Source: Thermanaerosceptrum fracticalcis
Lineage (GTDB): Bacteria; Bacillota; Peptococcia; DRI-13
Direction of reading: 5' to 3'
DNA length: 64,000 bases
Assembly: GCF_000746025.2 (NCBI RefSeq)
Contig: NZ_CP045798.1
Span: 186,001 to 250,000, forward strand
The notes below the pieces were generated by a model. The model was not told the origin of the DNA and made no database searches. It saw only the letters and a program-made list of their open reading frames with translations. Below are positions 15,418 through 23,285 of the stretch, piece by piece (the stretch's first letter is position 1; each line of letters starts with the position of its first letter). Made by a program: the position numbers and the translations under genes.

Positions 15418-16362
15418 ATGGTCTTAAAACAGCTGTTAGAGATTTTTGAATTGCTTGACAAGGCGGATGCTAATGGTTATGAGGTAGCGGCTTTTTTGAG
15501 GAGTAGAGGGACCCAGGATGTGGAAGTAAAAACGGTTAAAGGTCCTAAAGGTTCTACGGATGCAATTAAGGTTTTAATCAGGGGAAGTAAGGGCAAGGCC
15601 GGTGGTGGTACTGCCCCCACCCTGGGAGTCATTGGCAGGTTAGGAGGACTGGGAGCGAGACCGGAAATTGTCGGGTTCGTTTCAGACGGTGATGGAGCTC
15701 TTGCTGCCCTGGCCGTAGCGCTAAAACTTGCAGACATGCAAAAAAACGGAGATTTGCTGAAAGGGGATGTGATTGTTACAACCCACATCTGCCCTGATGC
15801 ACCGACCAAGGAGCATAGGCCTGTTCCTTTCATGGATTCGCCCATAGATATCAAGACAATGAACGAACTGGAAGTAACTCCCGCTATGGATGCTATCTTG
15901 TCTATAGATACCACCAAGGGAAACAGGGTAATCAATACCAGGGGATTTGCCATCTCGCCCACAATCAAGGAAGGATATATATTAAAAACCAGTGATGACT
16001 TGCTGGACATTATGACGAGGACCACCGGAAAACTTCCCATTGTATTCCCCGTGACCCATCAGGATATCACCCCTTACGGTAATGGCCTTTATCATCTCAA
16101 CAGTATCTTGCAGCCTGCCGTGGCCACCAGCGCTCCGGTAGTAGGCGTGGCTATCACTGCTGAAATGCCTGTACCCGGTTGTGCCACGGGAGCCAGCCAT
16201 CCCCTTGACATAGAAGGAGCCTGCAGGTTTGTCATTGAGGTAGCTAAAAGCTTTGGCGACGGAAAATGTGAGTTTTACAACAAAGACGAATACACTAGAA
16301 TAACCCAGCTTTATGGAGATTTAAAAAGATTCCAAACTATGGGGGCTGTCGAAAGTGAATAG
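15418..16362 (+). CDS. DUF1177 family protein
   Basis: 314 residues matching the DUF1177 family by its running motifs: GVIGRLGGLGARPEIVGFVS, DVIVTTHICPDAPT, PFMDSPIDIKTMN and AEMPVPGCATGASHPLDIEG. Conserved His, Cys, Asp and Glu positions suggest a metal-dependent hydrolase-like fold, but no activity is established. DUF1177 genes are commonly seen beside OPT transporters and AroM-like genes, as here. The stop overlaps the start of the next gene by 8 bases, so the two are translationally coupled. Confidence 0.82.
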   Translation: MVLKQLLEIFELLDKADANGYEVAAFLRSRGTQDVEVKTVKGPKGSTDAIKVLIRGSKGKAGGGTAPTLGVIGRLGGLGARPEIVGFVSDGDGALAALAVALKLADMQKNGDLLKGDVIVTTHICPDAPTKEHRPVPFMDSPIDIKTMNELEVTPAMDAILSIDTTKGNRVINTRGFAISPTIKEGYILKTSDDLLDIMTRTTGKLPIVFPVTHQDITPYGNGLYHLNSILQPAVATSAPVVGVAITAEMPVPGCATGASHPLDIEGACRFVIEVAKSFGDGKCEFYNKDEYTRITQLYGDLKRFQTMGAVESE

Positions 16363-17881
16363 GGTTCAGTTTACGTTGACAGTGGAAGAAGGTAAACAAC
16401 TCATAGCCAGGGGGGTGGCCCAGCACCCCCTGTTAAAAAACGCTCTAATTAACGGGAAAGTAGTATTGAAAGGTGGAACCACGGTATCGAAAATTGCGGA
16501 GATACTCATTGGCAGGCCCTTAAGAATTTCCGGAAGAATCACGGAAAGAGGGACTGTTGCCGGTCTCATCGATACCAGCGATCCCCATTCGGTGCTTATC
16601 GAAAAGGGAGATTGGAGAAACATCGATGACACTATTGTGGAAGAGGTACAGCAGTTGGGCCCCAGGGACGTAATTGTTTCCGGAGCCAACGCCATTGATG
16701 GAAACAAAAAGGCTGCCCTGATGGCCGGCAGCGCAGGCGGCGGCAATGTAGGTAAATCCTTGAGTTCCTGGTACTGCGAGGGGGCTCACGTCTTGATTCC
16801 TGTAGGCCTGGAAAAGCTAGTGCCTGGAAACCTGGAGGAAATAATCAAGGAGACCGGCAGGAAGGGGAAAGACCTGTCGTGGGGCATGTCTGTAGGGCTG
16901 ATGCCCATATACGGGGAGGTTATAACCGAGATTGAAGCGGTAAAACATCTTGCTGCCGTTGAATGTCACGCCATTGGTGCAGGAGGGATTGGCGAGGCCC
17001 AGGGCAGTGTGACCCTGGAAGCATGGGGGCAGGAAGAAGAAGTATTAAAGCTTATCCAGGTTATCAGCGAGATCAAAGAAGGTGTTAACGAAGTATCGGG
17101 CACCAGGCAGTCCCTGGTCCAGTGCCAGACCCCCTGCCAGGGATGCGGCAGGCATATTGGCTGCGGGTATAAGCTGAATATGATAAAAGAGAAAAAGAGA
17201 GTTAAAATCGGCGCCATCACCATAGGACAGTCACCCCGAGACGATATGGTTCCCGATATCGAACGGGTCCTCGGTCAACACATCATGATCATACAAAAGG
17301 GAGCCCTGGATGACTTTACTTATGAACAGGTTGTGCACAGCTTCAGCCCCAAGGAGGGAGACGAGGTCCTGGTCACGCGCATGCGGGATGGCAGGCAGGT
17401 TAAAATTGCCGAGCATCACCTTTTGCCCCTGTTGCAAAACGCCATCGACCAACTGGAAAGGCATGGTGTGGAGGCCAATCTCCTATTATGCACGGGGAGG
17501 TTCCCCGAATTTAGGCATAGCAATCTCTTGCTGAAACCCCAGGACCTTCTTCATTCTGTAACGGCTCAGGTGGCCGCTGGACAACCGGTGGGCCTTCTCA
17601 TACCCGATGAAGACCAGCGGGAACAAATTGCCGCCTGGTGGAACAGAAGCGGAGTCAAGGTTGAGGTCGAAGTGGCGTCCCCTTATCAAGACTTCAGGCA
17701 CATAGAGGATGCAGCCGAAAGGTTGAAAACAAAAGCTGTCTCCTTGATTTTCATGGACTGTATGGGTTATACGGTAAAAATGAAGAACAGGGTCAAGGAG
17801 ATTACGGGGAAACCTGTGATGCTGCCCAGGACGCTGGCGGCCAGGGTAGTCGCGGAATTGTTTAATCCTGTGACTGCCTGA
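16355..17881 (+). CDS. AroM-family protein fused to an unrecognised N-terminal domain
   Basis: 508 residues, about twice the usual AroM length. Residues ~280-508 are a complete AroM domain starting VKIGAITIGQSPRDDMVPDI and containing LLLCTGRFPEF and IFMDCMGYT. Residues 1-~275 belong to a family I do not recognise; notable parts are a glycine-rich AGSAGGGNVGKS at ~128-139, CHAIGAGGIGEAQGS and a cysteine cluster CQTPCQGCGRHIGCGYK just before the AroM junction, which could bind a metal or iron-sulfur cluster. AroM proteins have no settled function; they resemble Asp/Glu racemase-like folds. The GTG start overlaps the DUF1177 stop. No internal ribosome site is seen at the junction, so the fusion looks real. 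Confidence 0.75.
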   Translation: MNRVQFTLTVEEGKQLIARGVAQHPLLKNALINGKVVLKGGTTVSKIAEILIGRPLRISGRITERGTVAGLIDTSDPHSVLIEKGDWRNIDDTIVEEVQQLGPRDVIVSGANAIDGNKKAALMAGSAGGGNVGKSLSSWYCEGAHVLIPVGLEKLVPGNLEEIIKETGRKGKDLSWGMSVGLMPIYGEVITEIEAVKHLAAVECHAIGAGGIGEAQGSVTLEAWGQEEEVLKLIQVISEIKEGVNEVSGTRQSLVQCQTPCQGCGRHIGCGYKLNMIKEKKRVKIGAITIGQSPRDDMVPDIERVLGQHIMIIQKGALDDFTYEQVVHSFSPKEGDEVLVTRMRDGRQVKIAEHHLLPLLQNAIDQLERHGVEANLLLCTGRFPEFRHSNLLLKPQDLLHSVTAQVAAGQPVGLLIPDEDQREQIAAWWNRSGVKVEVEVASPYQDFRHIEDAAERLKTKAVSLIFMDCMGYTVKMKNRVKEITGKPVMLPRTLAARVVAELFNPVTA

Positions 17882-17989
17882 TATTTAAGTTCAAGGTTTA
17901 TATAGATGATTTCTCATCAATAAAACAAGGGCAATAATCTGAATATAAAGGAATATCGAGTTAAATCAATAAAGACAGGGTGGTTTGTT

Positions 17990-19054
17990 GTGGAACTAAA
18001 CATTGGAATTGAGCCGGCAAGTCAATATCTCTCTTTTGAAACGGCAAAGGGTGCCTTGAAGTTGGTGAAGGATGTGATGCTGGTTAAAGAAGGGGAAAAC
18101 GTGGTTATCACGGCTGATACTGCCACCGACAGGAGGGTTGTGGAGGCTGCGGCCAATGCCGTATATTCTATTGGCGCTATCCCTACCGTAATCTATTACC
18201 CGACCGCTCCCAACGCGTGCATTGAACCGCCTAAACCGATAGGTTCAGCGGTAGCCGATGCCGATGTTTGGATTGAATTTACCTATTCGTATATTATGCA
18301 TACCCCTGCCTGGAAAAAGTCGATCAAAAACGGGGTCAGGTATATTTGCCTTACGGGTATGGATGTGGAGATGATGGTCAAAACCATTACAAGAGTGGAT
18401 TATGACCTGATGATAGAGATGGGAGAAAAACTTAAGGAAATCTGCCAGTCTGCCGATGAAGTAATTATCAAAAGTGAGAACGGGACTAACCTTAAAGCAT
18501 ACAACCGGGGCAGGAAAGTACGCCATTCAGGGCAAAAAGCCATCCATAAAGGCTATCCTGTCATGCTGGGAGGACAAGTGAGCTGGTGTCCTATCGAGAG
18601 CACGATCAATGGGACTCTGGTCTTTGATGGTGCCTTGTTCCCGCCCTTCGAGCTGGGGATCTTGCGAAACTCCGTAAAACTGGAACTTCGGGAAGGTAGA
18701 GTGGTTGATATCCAAGGTGGAGTAGAAGCCCAGATTTTTGCTAACTGGCTGAAATCATTCAACGATCCCAATATGTACCGGCTGGCCCACTATTCCCTCG
18801 GTTTTAATCCCGGTGTAACCAAACCCACAGGAAGGATAGTTGAAGACGAGAGGGTCTTTGGTTGCATCGAAATGGGTATTGGCAGCCAGGGGGCCCAAAT
18901 TATGGGTGAATGCTGGTCCGCCGCTTCCCACACGGACGGCATTGTCTTGAGGCCCACCATAATTCTGGACGGTGTCACCCTTGAAGAGAACGGGATCTAC
19001 CAATTGCCTGAAATCAGAGAATTCTGCAAAAAATTAAATATTACAGGCTATTAA
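17990..19054 (+). CDS. M29 aminopeptidase / NicX-like metalloenzyme
   Basis: 354 residues of the family that joins M29 (aminopeptidase T) peptidases with 2,5-dihydroxypyridine 5,6-dioxygenase (NicX). Supporting segments are LVKEGENVVITADTATDRRV near the N-terminus, GGQVSWCPIESTINGTLVFD in the middle, and the C-terminal ligand motifs AHYSLGFNPG (His) and ASHTDGIVLRP (His-x-Asp). The start is GTG behind AGGGTGG. In an operon with an OPT transporter and an M20 dipeptidase, a peptidase role is more likely than ring cleavage, but both belong to this fold. AGG-rich arginine usage continues. The 108-base gap upstream has no obvious terminator. Confidence 0.75.
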   Translation: MELNIGIEPASQYLSFETAKGALKLVKDVMLVKEGENVVITADTATDRRVVEAAANAVYSIGAIPTVIYYPTAPNACIEPPKPIGSAVADADVWIEFTYSYIMHTPAWKKSIKNGVRYICLTGMDVEMMVKTITRVDYDLMIEMGEKLKEICQSADEVIIKSENGTNLKAYNRGRKVRHSGQKAIHKGYPVMLGGQVSWCPIESTINGTLVFDGALFPPFELGILRNSVKLELREGRVVDIQGGVEAQIFANWLKSFNDPNMYRLAHYSLGFNPGVTKPTGRIVEDERVFGCIEMGIGSQGAQIMGECWSAASHTDGIVLRPTIILDGVTLEENGIYQLPEIREFCKKLNITGY

Positions 19055-19171
19055 TAAGTTAGACTTTATCTAATGTTTGGCTTAAGGAAAGGGGGTGATT
19101 ATCAAATTACACCGTGAATTCACCGGAGAGCGCTGGAATGTATTTCAAATTAAGAGTAAAGGGGGAAGTAT

Positions 19172-20782
19172 ATGGATAAATATAATGGCGACACAACTAA
19201 ACACGTTTCTTTGTTTGAACCGCTTACCTTGGTTTTGATTCTAGCCACAGGTATTTTTGGAGCCATTATTGGCCTGCAATTAATTGTTTCATTGGGTATT
19301 ACCGCCAATACATCCATTATAGGGGCCCTGATCGCCATGGCTGTCGCCAGGCTTCCTATCAGTATATGCCGCAGGTTTAGGAATGTGCACCGGCAGAACT
19401 TCATTCAAACTTCGATTTCGGGGGCCACGTTTGGTGCGGCCAACAGTTTATTGATTCCTATAGGTATACCGTATCTCATGGGCAAACCTGAGCTGGTAAT
19501 GCCAATGTTGATTGGTGCGGGGGTGGCCATGATTGTCGATGCCACTATTCTGTACCGGATGTTTGACTCCAAGGTATTCCCCGCCAGTGGGGCGTGGCCG
19601 CCCGGGGTAGCTACCGCCGAAGCCATCATTGCCGGCGACCAGGGAGGGAAAAGGGCCAGGCTGCTGGGTTACGGTGTAGCCGGCGGTGTTTTGGGCTCTT
19701 ATCTCGGTATTCCCATGTCTGCTTTCGGTGTGGCATTTATAGGTAACATCTGGGCTTTGACCATGTTTGGTATAGGCCTGTTGCTCCGCGGGTATTCCAT
19801 CTCCCTTTTCGAGATTGACATCAATAAATTGTATATCCCCCATGGCATAATGATTGGTGCCGGGCTGGTAGCCCTGATCCAGGTTACCCTGGTGATATTC
19901 CGGAAGAAAAAAGAGGAAGTAGCCAGGTCAGAATCGGCGGCAGCTAAGGAATATAGTTTTACCAGGACGGAAAAAGACGCCCAGCAAACACTGGTTTACG
20001 GGGCCGCTGCCTACATTATTATCTCTGTTCTCATCGCTTTCTTTGGTGGTATTTATGCTGAGATGTCCTTAGGCATGTTATTGCTGTATCTTATTTACGC
20101 TGCTTTTGCCGCCTACGTTCATGAAATCATCGTTGGTATTGCGGCCATGCATTCCGGATGGTTCCCTGCTTTTGCTGTTGCCTTAATTACTTTAGTAATT
20201 GGAATTTTAATTGGTTTTCCCCCCGTTGCCCTTGCCCTCCTTGTTGGATTCAGCGCGGCCACGGGCCCGGCTTTTGCTGATATGGCTTACGACCTGAAGA
20301 CAGGTTATATCCTCCGCGGTTACGGGAAAGACACGGAGTTTGAAATGACAGGGCGCAGGCACCAATTCTATGCCGAGTTGATCGGTTTTGCCATTGCTTT
20401 TGTAACGGTACTGTTGAGCTACAAGCTGTACTTTGCTCAGAATCTTTTCCCGCCCGTAGACAGGGTTTATGCCGCCACAATCAAGGCCGGCGTATCCAGC
20501 GACATAGCGAGGCAGCTGTTCTTGTGGGCCATACCGGGCGCCATCATTCAATTGCTTGGCGGCCCTGAACGCCAAATGGGCGTGCTCTTAGCTACCGGTC
20601 TTTTGATTTTGAATCCCAAAGCAGGTTGGGCAGTGCTTACCGCCATTTTGATCAGGACAATTATCCTGAAAGTCAAAGGCAAGGAAGCCGAGACCCCAAT
20701 GAGCATTGTTGCCGCAGGCATCATTGCCGGCGATGCCTTATACAGTTTCTTCAGTTCGTTGTACAAATATAAGAAGCTGTAA
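19172..20782 (+). CDS. OPT family oligopeptide transporter
   Basis: 536 residues with ~14 predicted membrane helices. OPT features include SLFEPLTLVLILATGIFGAI at the N-terminus, FIQTSISGATFGAANSLLIP, the FPASGAWPPGVATAEAIIAG segment, and GFSAATGPAFADMAYDLKTG. OPT carriers are proton-coupled importers of oligopeptides, modified peptides or metal chelates. ATG is preceded by AAAGGGGGAAG. It is the last gene of the accessory operon, ending at a terminator shared with the convergent PucR gene, and is the probable entry point for the operon's substrate. Confidence 0.9.
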   Translation: MDKYNGDTTKHVSLFEPLTLVLILATGIFGAIIGLQLIVSLGITANTSIIGALIAMAVARLPISICRRFRNVHRQNFIQTSISGATFGAANSLLIPIGIPYLMGKPELVMPMLIGAGVAMIVDATILYRMFDSKVFPASGAWPPGVATAEAIIAGDQGGKRARLLGYGVAGGVLGSYLGIPMSAFGVAFIGNIWALTMFGIGLLLRGYSISLFEIDINKLYIPHGIMIGAGLVALIQVTLVIFRKKKEEVARSESAAAKEYSFTRTEKDAQQTLVYGAAAYIIISVLIAFFGGIYAEMSLGMLLLYLIYAAFAAYVHEIIVGIAAMHSGWFPAFAVALITLVIGILIGFPPVALALLVGFSAATGPAFADMAYDLKTGYILRGYGKDTEFEMTGRRHQFYAELIGFAIAFVTVLLSYKLYFAQNLFPPVDRVYAATIKAGVSSDIARQLFLWAIPGAIIQLLGGPERQMGVLLATGLLILNPKAGWAVLTAILIRTIILKVKGKEAETPMSIVAAGIIAGDALYSFFSSLYKYKKL

Positions 20783-20803
20783 CGCCAGTTGGCGAGCAGT
20801 GTA

Positions 20804-20836
20804 GGGTGCTGTCTTTATGGAAAGCACCCTTTTTTT
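20804..20836 (+). terminator. Terminator of the accessory operon
   Basis: GGGTGCT / AGCACCC hairpin with a 12-base loop (20804-20829) followed by seven T. It lies between the convergent OPT and PucR genes. Confidence 0.8.
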
Positions 20837-20839
20837 GTT

Positions 20840-22474
20840 TTATTTGACAATATTTTTTATATCATGGAATTTCAGGTTAAGCAGCAAAAGGAGTCTGCCT
20901 TCACTGTCATAGGGGTTGTAGCCTGTAATCTCTGTGATTTTTTGGAGCCTGTTGTACAGGGTGTTCCGGTGAATAAACAGTTTTTTGGCCGCATTGCCAA
21001 TCTTGCCGTCGGAGTCTATAAAGGTTGCCAGGGTTTTTAAAAGCTCGCTCCCGTTTAACTGGTCGAAGGAGGTCAGTTTTTCCACGGTGTTTTCATATAT
21101 TTTCATCATCATGGGGTGATTGGCATATTCGTATAGGAGATGATAAACTGTTAGGTCCTTGTAGAAGTATACGCCGCGTACCATACTTGAAACCCTGGGA
21201 CCAATATAACAGCTGAGCAGGGCTTCTTCGTAAGCCGCTTTGAGATCTTGCAGAGTGTCATGTTCTCTGCTGACCCCAGCGATAAACGTATGCTGTGAGG
21301 AGGTATCGTTCAGAGTGTTCAGGATCCTGGCAAAATAGTCCCGTGTTAACAAACTGCCACTGTCCTGGGCCAGATGGATGCAGATGAGCTTGCTGTCATC
21401 GGCGATAAACGTCGTATCAGGGCAGTATTTTTCCGCCTTTAGGCGGGCCTTATCCATTATGGTCCCGGTATTTTTGCCCTTGCTGTTTTTTTCCTGTTTG
21501 CTTTCCTGGAGGCTTATGACCCAGACCAGGTTTTTCGTGTTGATGTCCAGCTTGTAAAAAGTAGCGTCCCGGTGCAATTCACTGTTGTTGAGATAGTTCC
21601 CGTGCAGCAGGTCCAGGAAAAAATCTTCCTTGGACTTGTTCTGAATCTTGTCTTTATGGTTGGAAATCATCCAGATGGTCAGATAAAGAATGGTTTCTTT
21701 GATTAGTTGCAGGTACTGAGGCAGAAAATCCTGATCATAGCTGGTATCGATGATGCACAGGTAGCCCAGCAATTGTTCCGGTTCTTTAATAGCAAATATA
21801 TGGTAATAGGCATTTTCGTCCTTGTATGTAAAAGGCACATTTATGAACTTTATCTGGTCAGAGTGTTCCTGAATGACATTGATCATGCGGCTCACGGGGA
21901 GCCGCTCCAGGGCTTTGGTCGGGTGCTGGACAGTGTTTAATATCTTGTAACGGTTGGAGAGCATAAATATAGGCATGTTGATGTAGGTTTTTAACAAATG
22001 AAGAATGTTGTTAAGATCAAAGTTTTGATTGGCAATGGATGAAAGGTTGTTGGTGAATTGTTCAAAGACATAGGAAGAATAGCTCCTTTCACCCAGCAGC
22101 TTGCTCATAATGGGCCGTGTGAGGTCGCTATAACCCAGCTGTATGGGAATTTCAAGGAGGGGAACCCCAATCCTGTTGGCGAGCTCCAGGATTTCCGGCG
22201 AGAGTTTTTTCAGGAATCTCCCTGTTTTTATACCGATACCGGAGCATTTCTTGCTGTTTAAGACCTCTATGGCATGATAAAGGCCTTTTTGGTCGTTTTG
22301 GAAAACATAGCCGGTTGTGATAATAAAATCTCCCTCTTGGGCCCAGTAGATGCCATCGGGTACTTCCAAAATTTCCACATCTTTGATGACCCTGTTTATC
22401 CCTTTGGAGCCGGCTATAATCTGGATATCTTTGAAATTCTTATCCAAATACAATAAGTCCTTGACCCTTAACAC
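20840..22474 (-). CDS. PucR family transcriptional regulator
   Basis: ~544 residues. Residues ~5-120 form the PucR N-terminal sensing domain (GINRVIKDVEILEVPDGIYW, GDFIITTGYVF, GIGIKTGRFL), a GGDEF-like middle follows, and ~480-540 are the PucR C-terminal helix-turn-helix (GNAAKKLFIHRNTLYNRLQK). GTG at 22474 lies 6 bases after GGGGG; the GTG three codons earlier overlaps the ribosome site. PucR regulators usually respond to a small catabolic substrate (first known for purine breakdown). Its convergent position next to the OPT operon within the same direct-repeat-bounded segment makes that operon the likely target. No binding site was identified. Confidence 0.88.
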   Translation of the reverse strand: MLRVKDLLYLDKNFKDIQIIAGSKGINRVIKDVEILEVPDGIYWAQEGDFIITTGYVFQNDQKGLYHAIEVLNSKKCSGIGIKTGRFLKKLSPEILELANRIGVPLLEIPIQLGYSDLTRPIMSKLLGERSYSSYVFEQFTNNLSSIANQNFDLNNILHLLKTYINMPIFMLSNRYKILNTVQHPTKALERLPVSRMINVIQEHSDQIKFINVPFTYKDENAYYHIFAIKEPEQLLGYLCIIDTSYDQDFLPQYLQLIKETILYLTIWMISNHKDKIQNKSKEDFFLDLLHGNYLNNSELHRDATFYKLDINTKNLVWVISLQESKQEKNSKGKNTGTIMDKARLKAEKYCPDTTFIADDSKLICIHLAQDSGSLLTRDYFARILNTLNDTSSQHTFIAGVSREHDTLQDLKAAYEEALLSCYIGPRVSSMVRGVYFYKDLTVYHLLYEYANHPMMMKIYENTVEKLTSFDQLNGSELLKTLATFIDSDGKIGNAAKKLFIHRNTLYNRLQKITEITGYNPYDSEGRLLLLLNLKFHDIKNIVK

Positions 22475-22623
22475 ACGGTTCACCCCCTTCGCCAGTATTC
22501 TGATCCCTTGTAGATGAGCTATCTTCTACAAAAGGCAAATAGCTGGTTGTTCAAATATTGGTCCAAGTCTGAAATTTTTTGCTTTAATTCTAGCATAATT
22601 TTAAAAACCAAGGTACATTAAAA

Positions 22624-22743
22624 TGAAAAATGAAGCCAGGGTGATTACTGACTATTCCAGGGAATTGAAAGATCTAATTTTCTCAATAGGGTTTCAGTAA
22701 TCCTGTCAGGTGTACAAAAAACTGACATATGTATACAGTAAAA
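22624..22743 (+). pseudogene. Relic of the M24 gene 3' end (right copy of the direct repeat)
   Basis: Reads EARVITDYSRELKDLIFSIG, matching the C-terminus ARVITDYPWELKDLIF of the intact M24 protein. The original TAA has become TCA, so the frame runs on to a later TAA. Homology continues through the 31-bp repeat and the next hairpin (to ~22790). Nothing of the upstream part of the gene is present. The flanks 22484-22623 hold only AT-rich upstream sequence of the PucR gene. Confidence 0.8.
22707..22737 (+). repeat. 31-bp repeat, copy 3 (candidate activator binding site)
   Basis: Identical to 9774-9804. It lies ~190 bases before the -24/-12 promoter at 22929, within the range used by sigma-54 activators. 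The core has no changes while the surrounding duplicated DNA has diverged, which argues for selection on the site. Confidence 0.6.
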
Positions 22744-22760
22744 CAATTTCTTCTGATCAG

Positions 22761-22788
22761 AGAGCGTGTGTTTACACGCTCTTTTTTT
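22761..22788 (+). terminator. Terminator following the M24 relic
   Basis: Perfect stem AGAGCGTGT / ACACGCTCT, loop GTTT, followed by T6 (22761-22788). It is the counterpart of the hairpin at 9826 and would isolate the dehydrogenase operon from upstream transcription. Confidence 0.85.
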
Positions 22789-22851
22789 AAAAAATACAGA
22801 AGTATAAGTTTGAGGAGGCATAAGTGCAACTAAGGCTTCCGCCTGCGACAA

Positions 22852-22932
22852 GGCTTGCACCACGGCACAAGTCTCGCTGCGTCGCCGTGCTCCTAGTCTC
22901 GTATGGCGCAAGCCAAGTTTTCTTTACTTGGC
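22852..22932. repeat. GC-rich nested inverted repeats overlapping the sigma-54 promoter
   Basis: GGCTTGC (22852) pairs with GCAAGCC (22908), and CACGGC (22861) with GCCGTG (~22884). GCCAAG (22912) pairs with CTTGGC (22927), which contains the -24 element. Base composition differs sharply from the AT-rich surroundings. This may be a mobile palindromic repeat or a regulator site. Confidence 0.5.
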
Positions 22933-22944
22933 ATACTTCTTGCA
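22929..22944 (+). promoter_or_regulatory. Sigma-54 (-24/-12) promoter for the dehydrogenase operon
   Basis: TGGCAT-N5-TTGCA with the exact GG-to-GC spacing of sigma-54 promoters, 36 bases before the first gene of the operon at 22980. It is paired with the upstream 31-bp repeat at 22707. Confidence 0.85.
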
Positions 22945-22979
22945 ATATATAGTGATTACAACGACAGGGGGGAACAACC

Positions 22980-23285
22980 ATGCGCGTATACGAACATCCC
23001 ATCTTAGATTTTACAAGGGAAAAGAAGATTAAGTTTACCTATAACGGCCGGGAATTAGAAGGCTTTGAAGGCGAGACCGTTGCCGCAGCACTCCACGCTA
23101 ACGGGATACGAACCATGCGGGAAAGTATTCACCTGCACCGCCCCCGGGGCTTGTTCTGCAATATTGGCAATTGTTCATCCTGTTTAATGATTGTGGATGG
23201 CAAACCTAATGTGCGGGTATGTGTGGAAAAATTACGGGAAGGTATGAATGTTATGACCCAGAAAGGGAAGGGTGAGTTGAAGTGA
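22980..23285 (+). CDS. (2Fe-2S)-binding subunit of an amino-acid dehydrogenase (HcnA-like)
   Basis: 101 residues. A plant-type [2Fe-2S] domain equivalent to the N-terminus of heterotetrameric sarcosine oxidase alpha and to HcnA; cluster ligands appear in CNIGNCSSC and a later Cys (VRVC). It should pass electrons between the flavin subunits and an acceptor in the cytoplasm or at the membrane. ATG is preceded by GGGGGGAA. It overlaps the next gene by four bases and is the first gene behind the -24/-12 promoter. Proline, D-hydroxyproline, sarcosine, glycine-cyanide and opine dehydrogenases all use this subunit, so the substrate is not fixed by it. Confidence 0.85.
   Translation: MRVYEHPILDFTREKKIKFTYNGRELEGFEGETVAAALHANGIRTMRESIHLHRPRGLFCNIGNCSSCLMIVDGKPNVRVCVEKLREGMNVMTQKGKGELK

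Noticed and set aside
15477-16040. Minus-strand 187-codon frame opposite the DUF1177 gene
   Set aside because: Mirror of a real gene with strong family support; no start signal.
19096-19250. Possible short gene starting with GTG after AAGGGG, overlapping the OPT start
   Set aside because: Most of it lies in another frame of the OPT gene and there is no protein resemblance; the OPT start has its own ribosome site.
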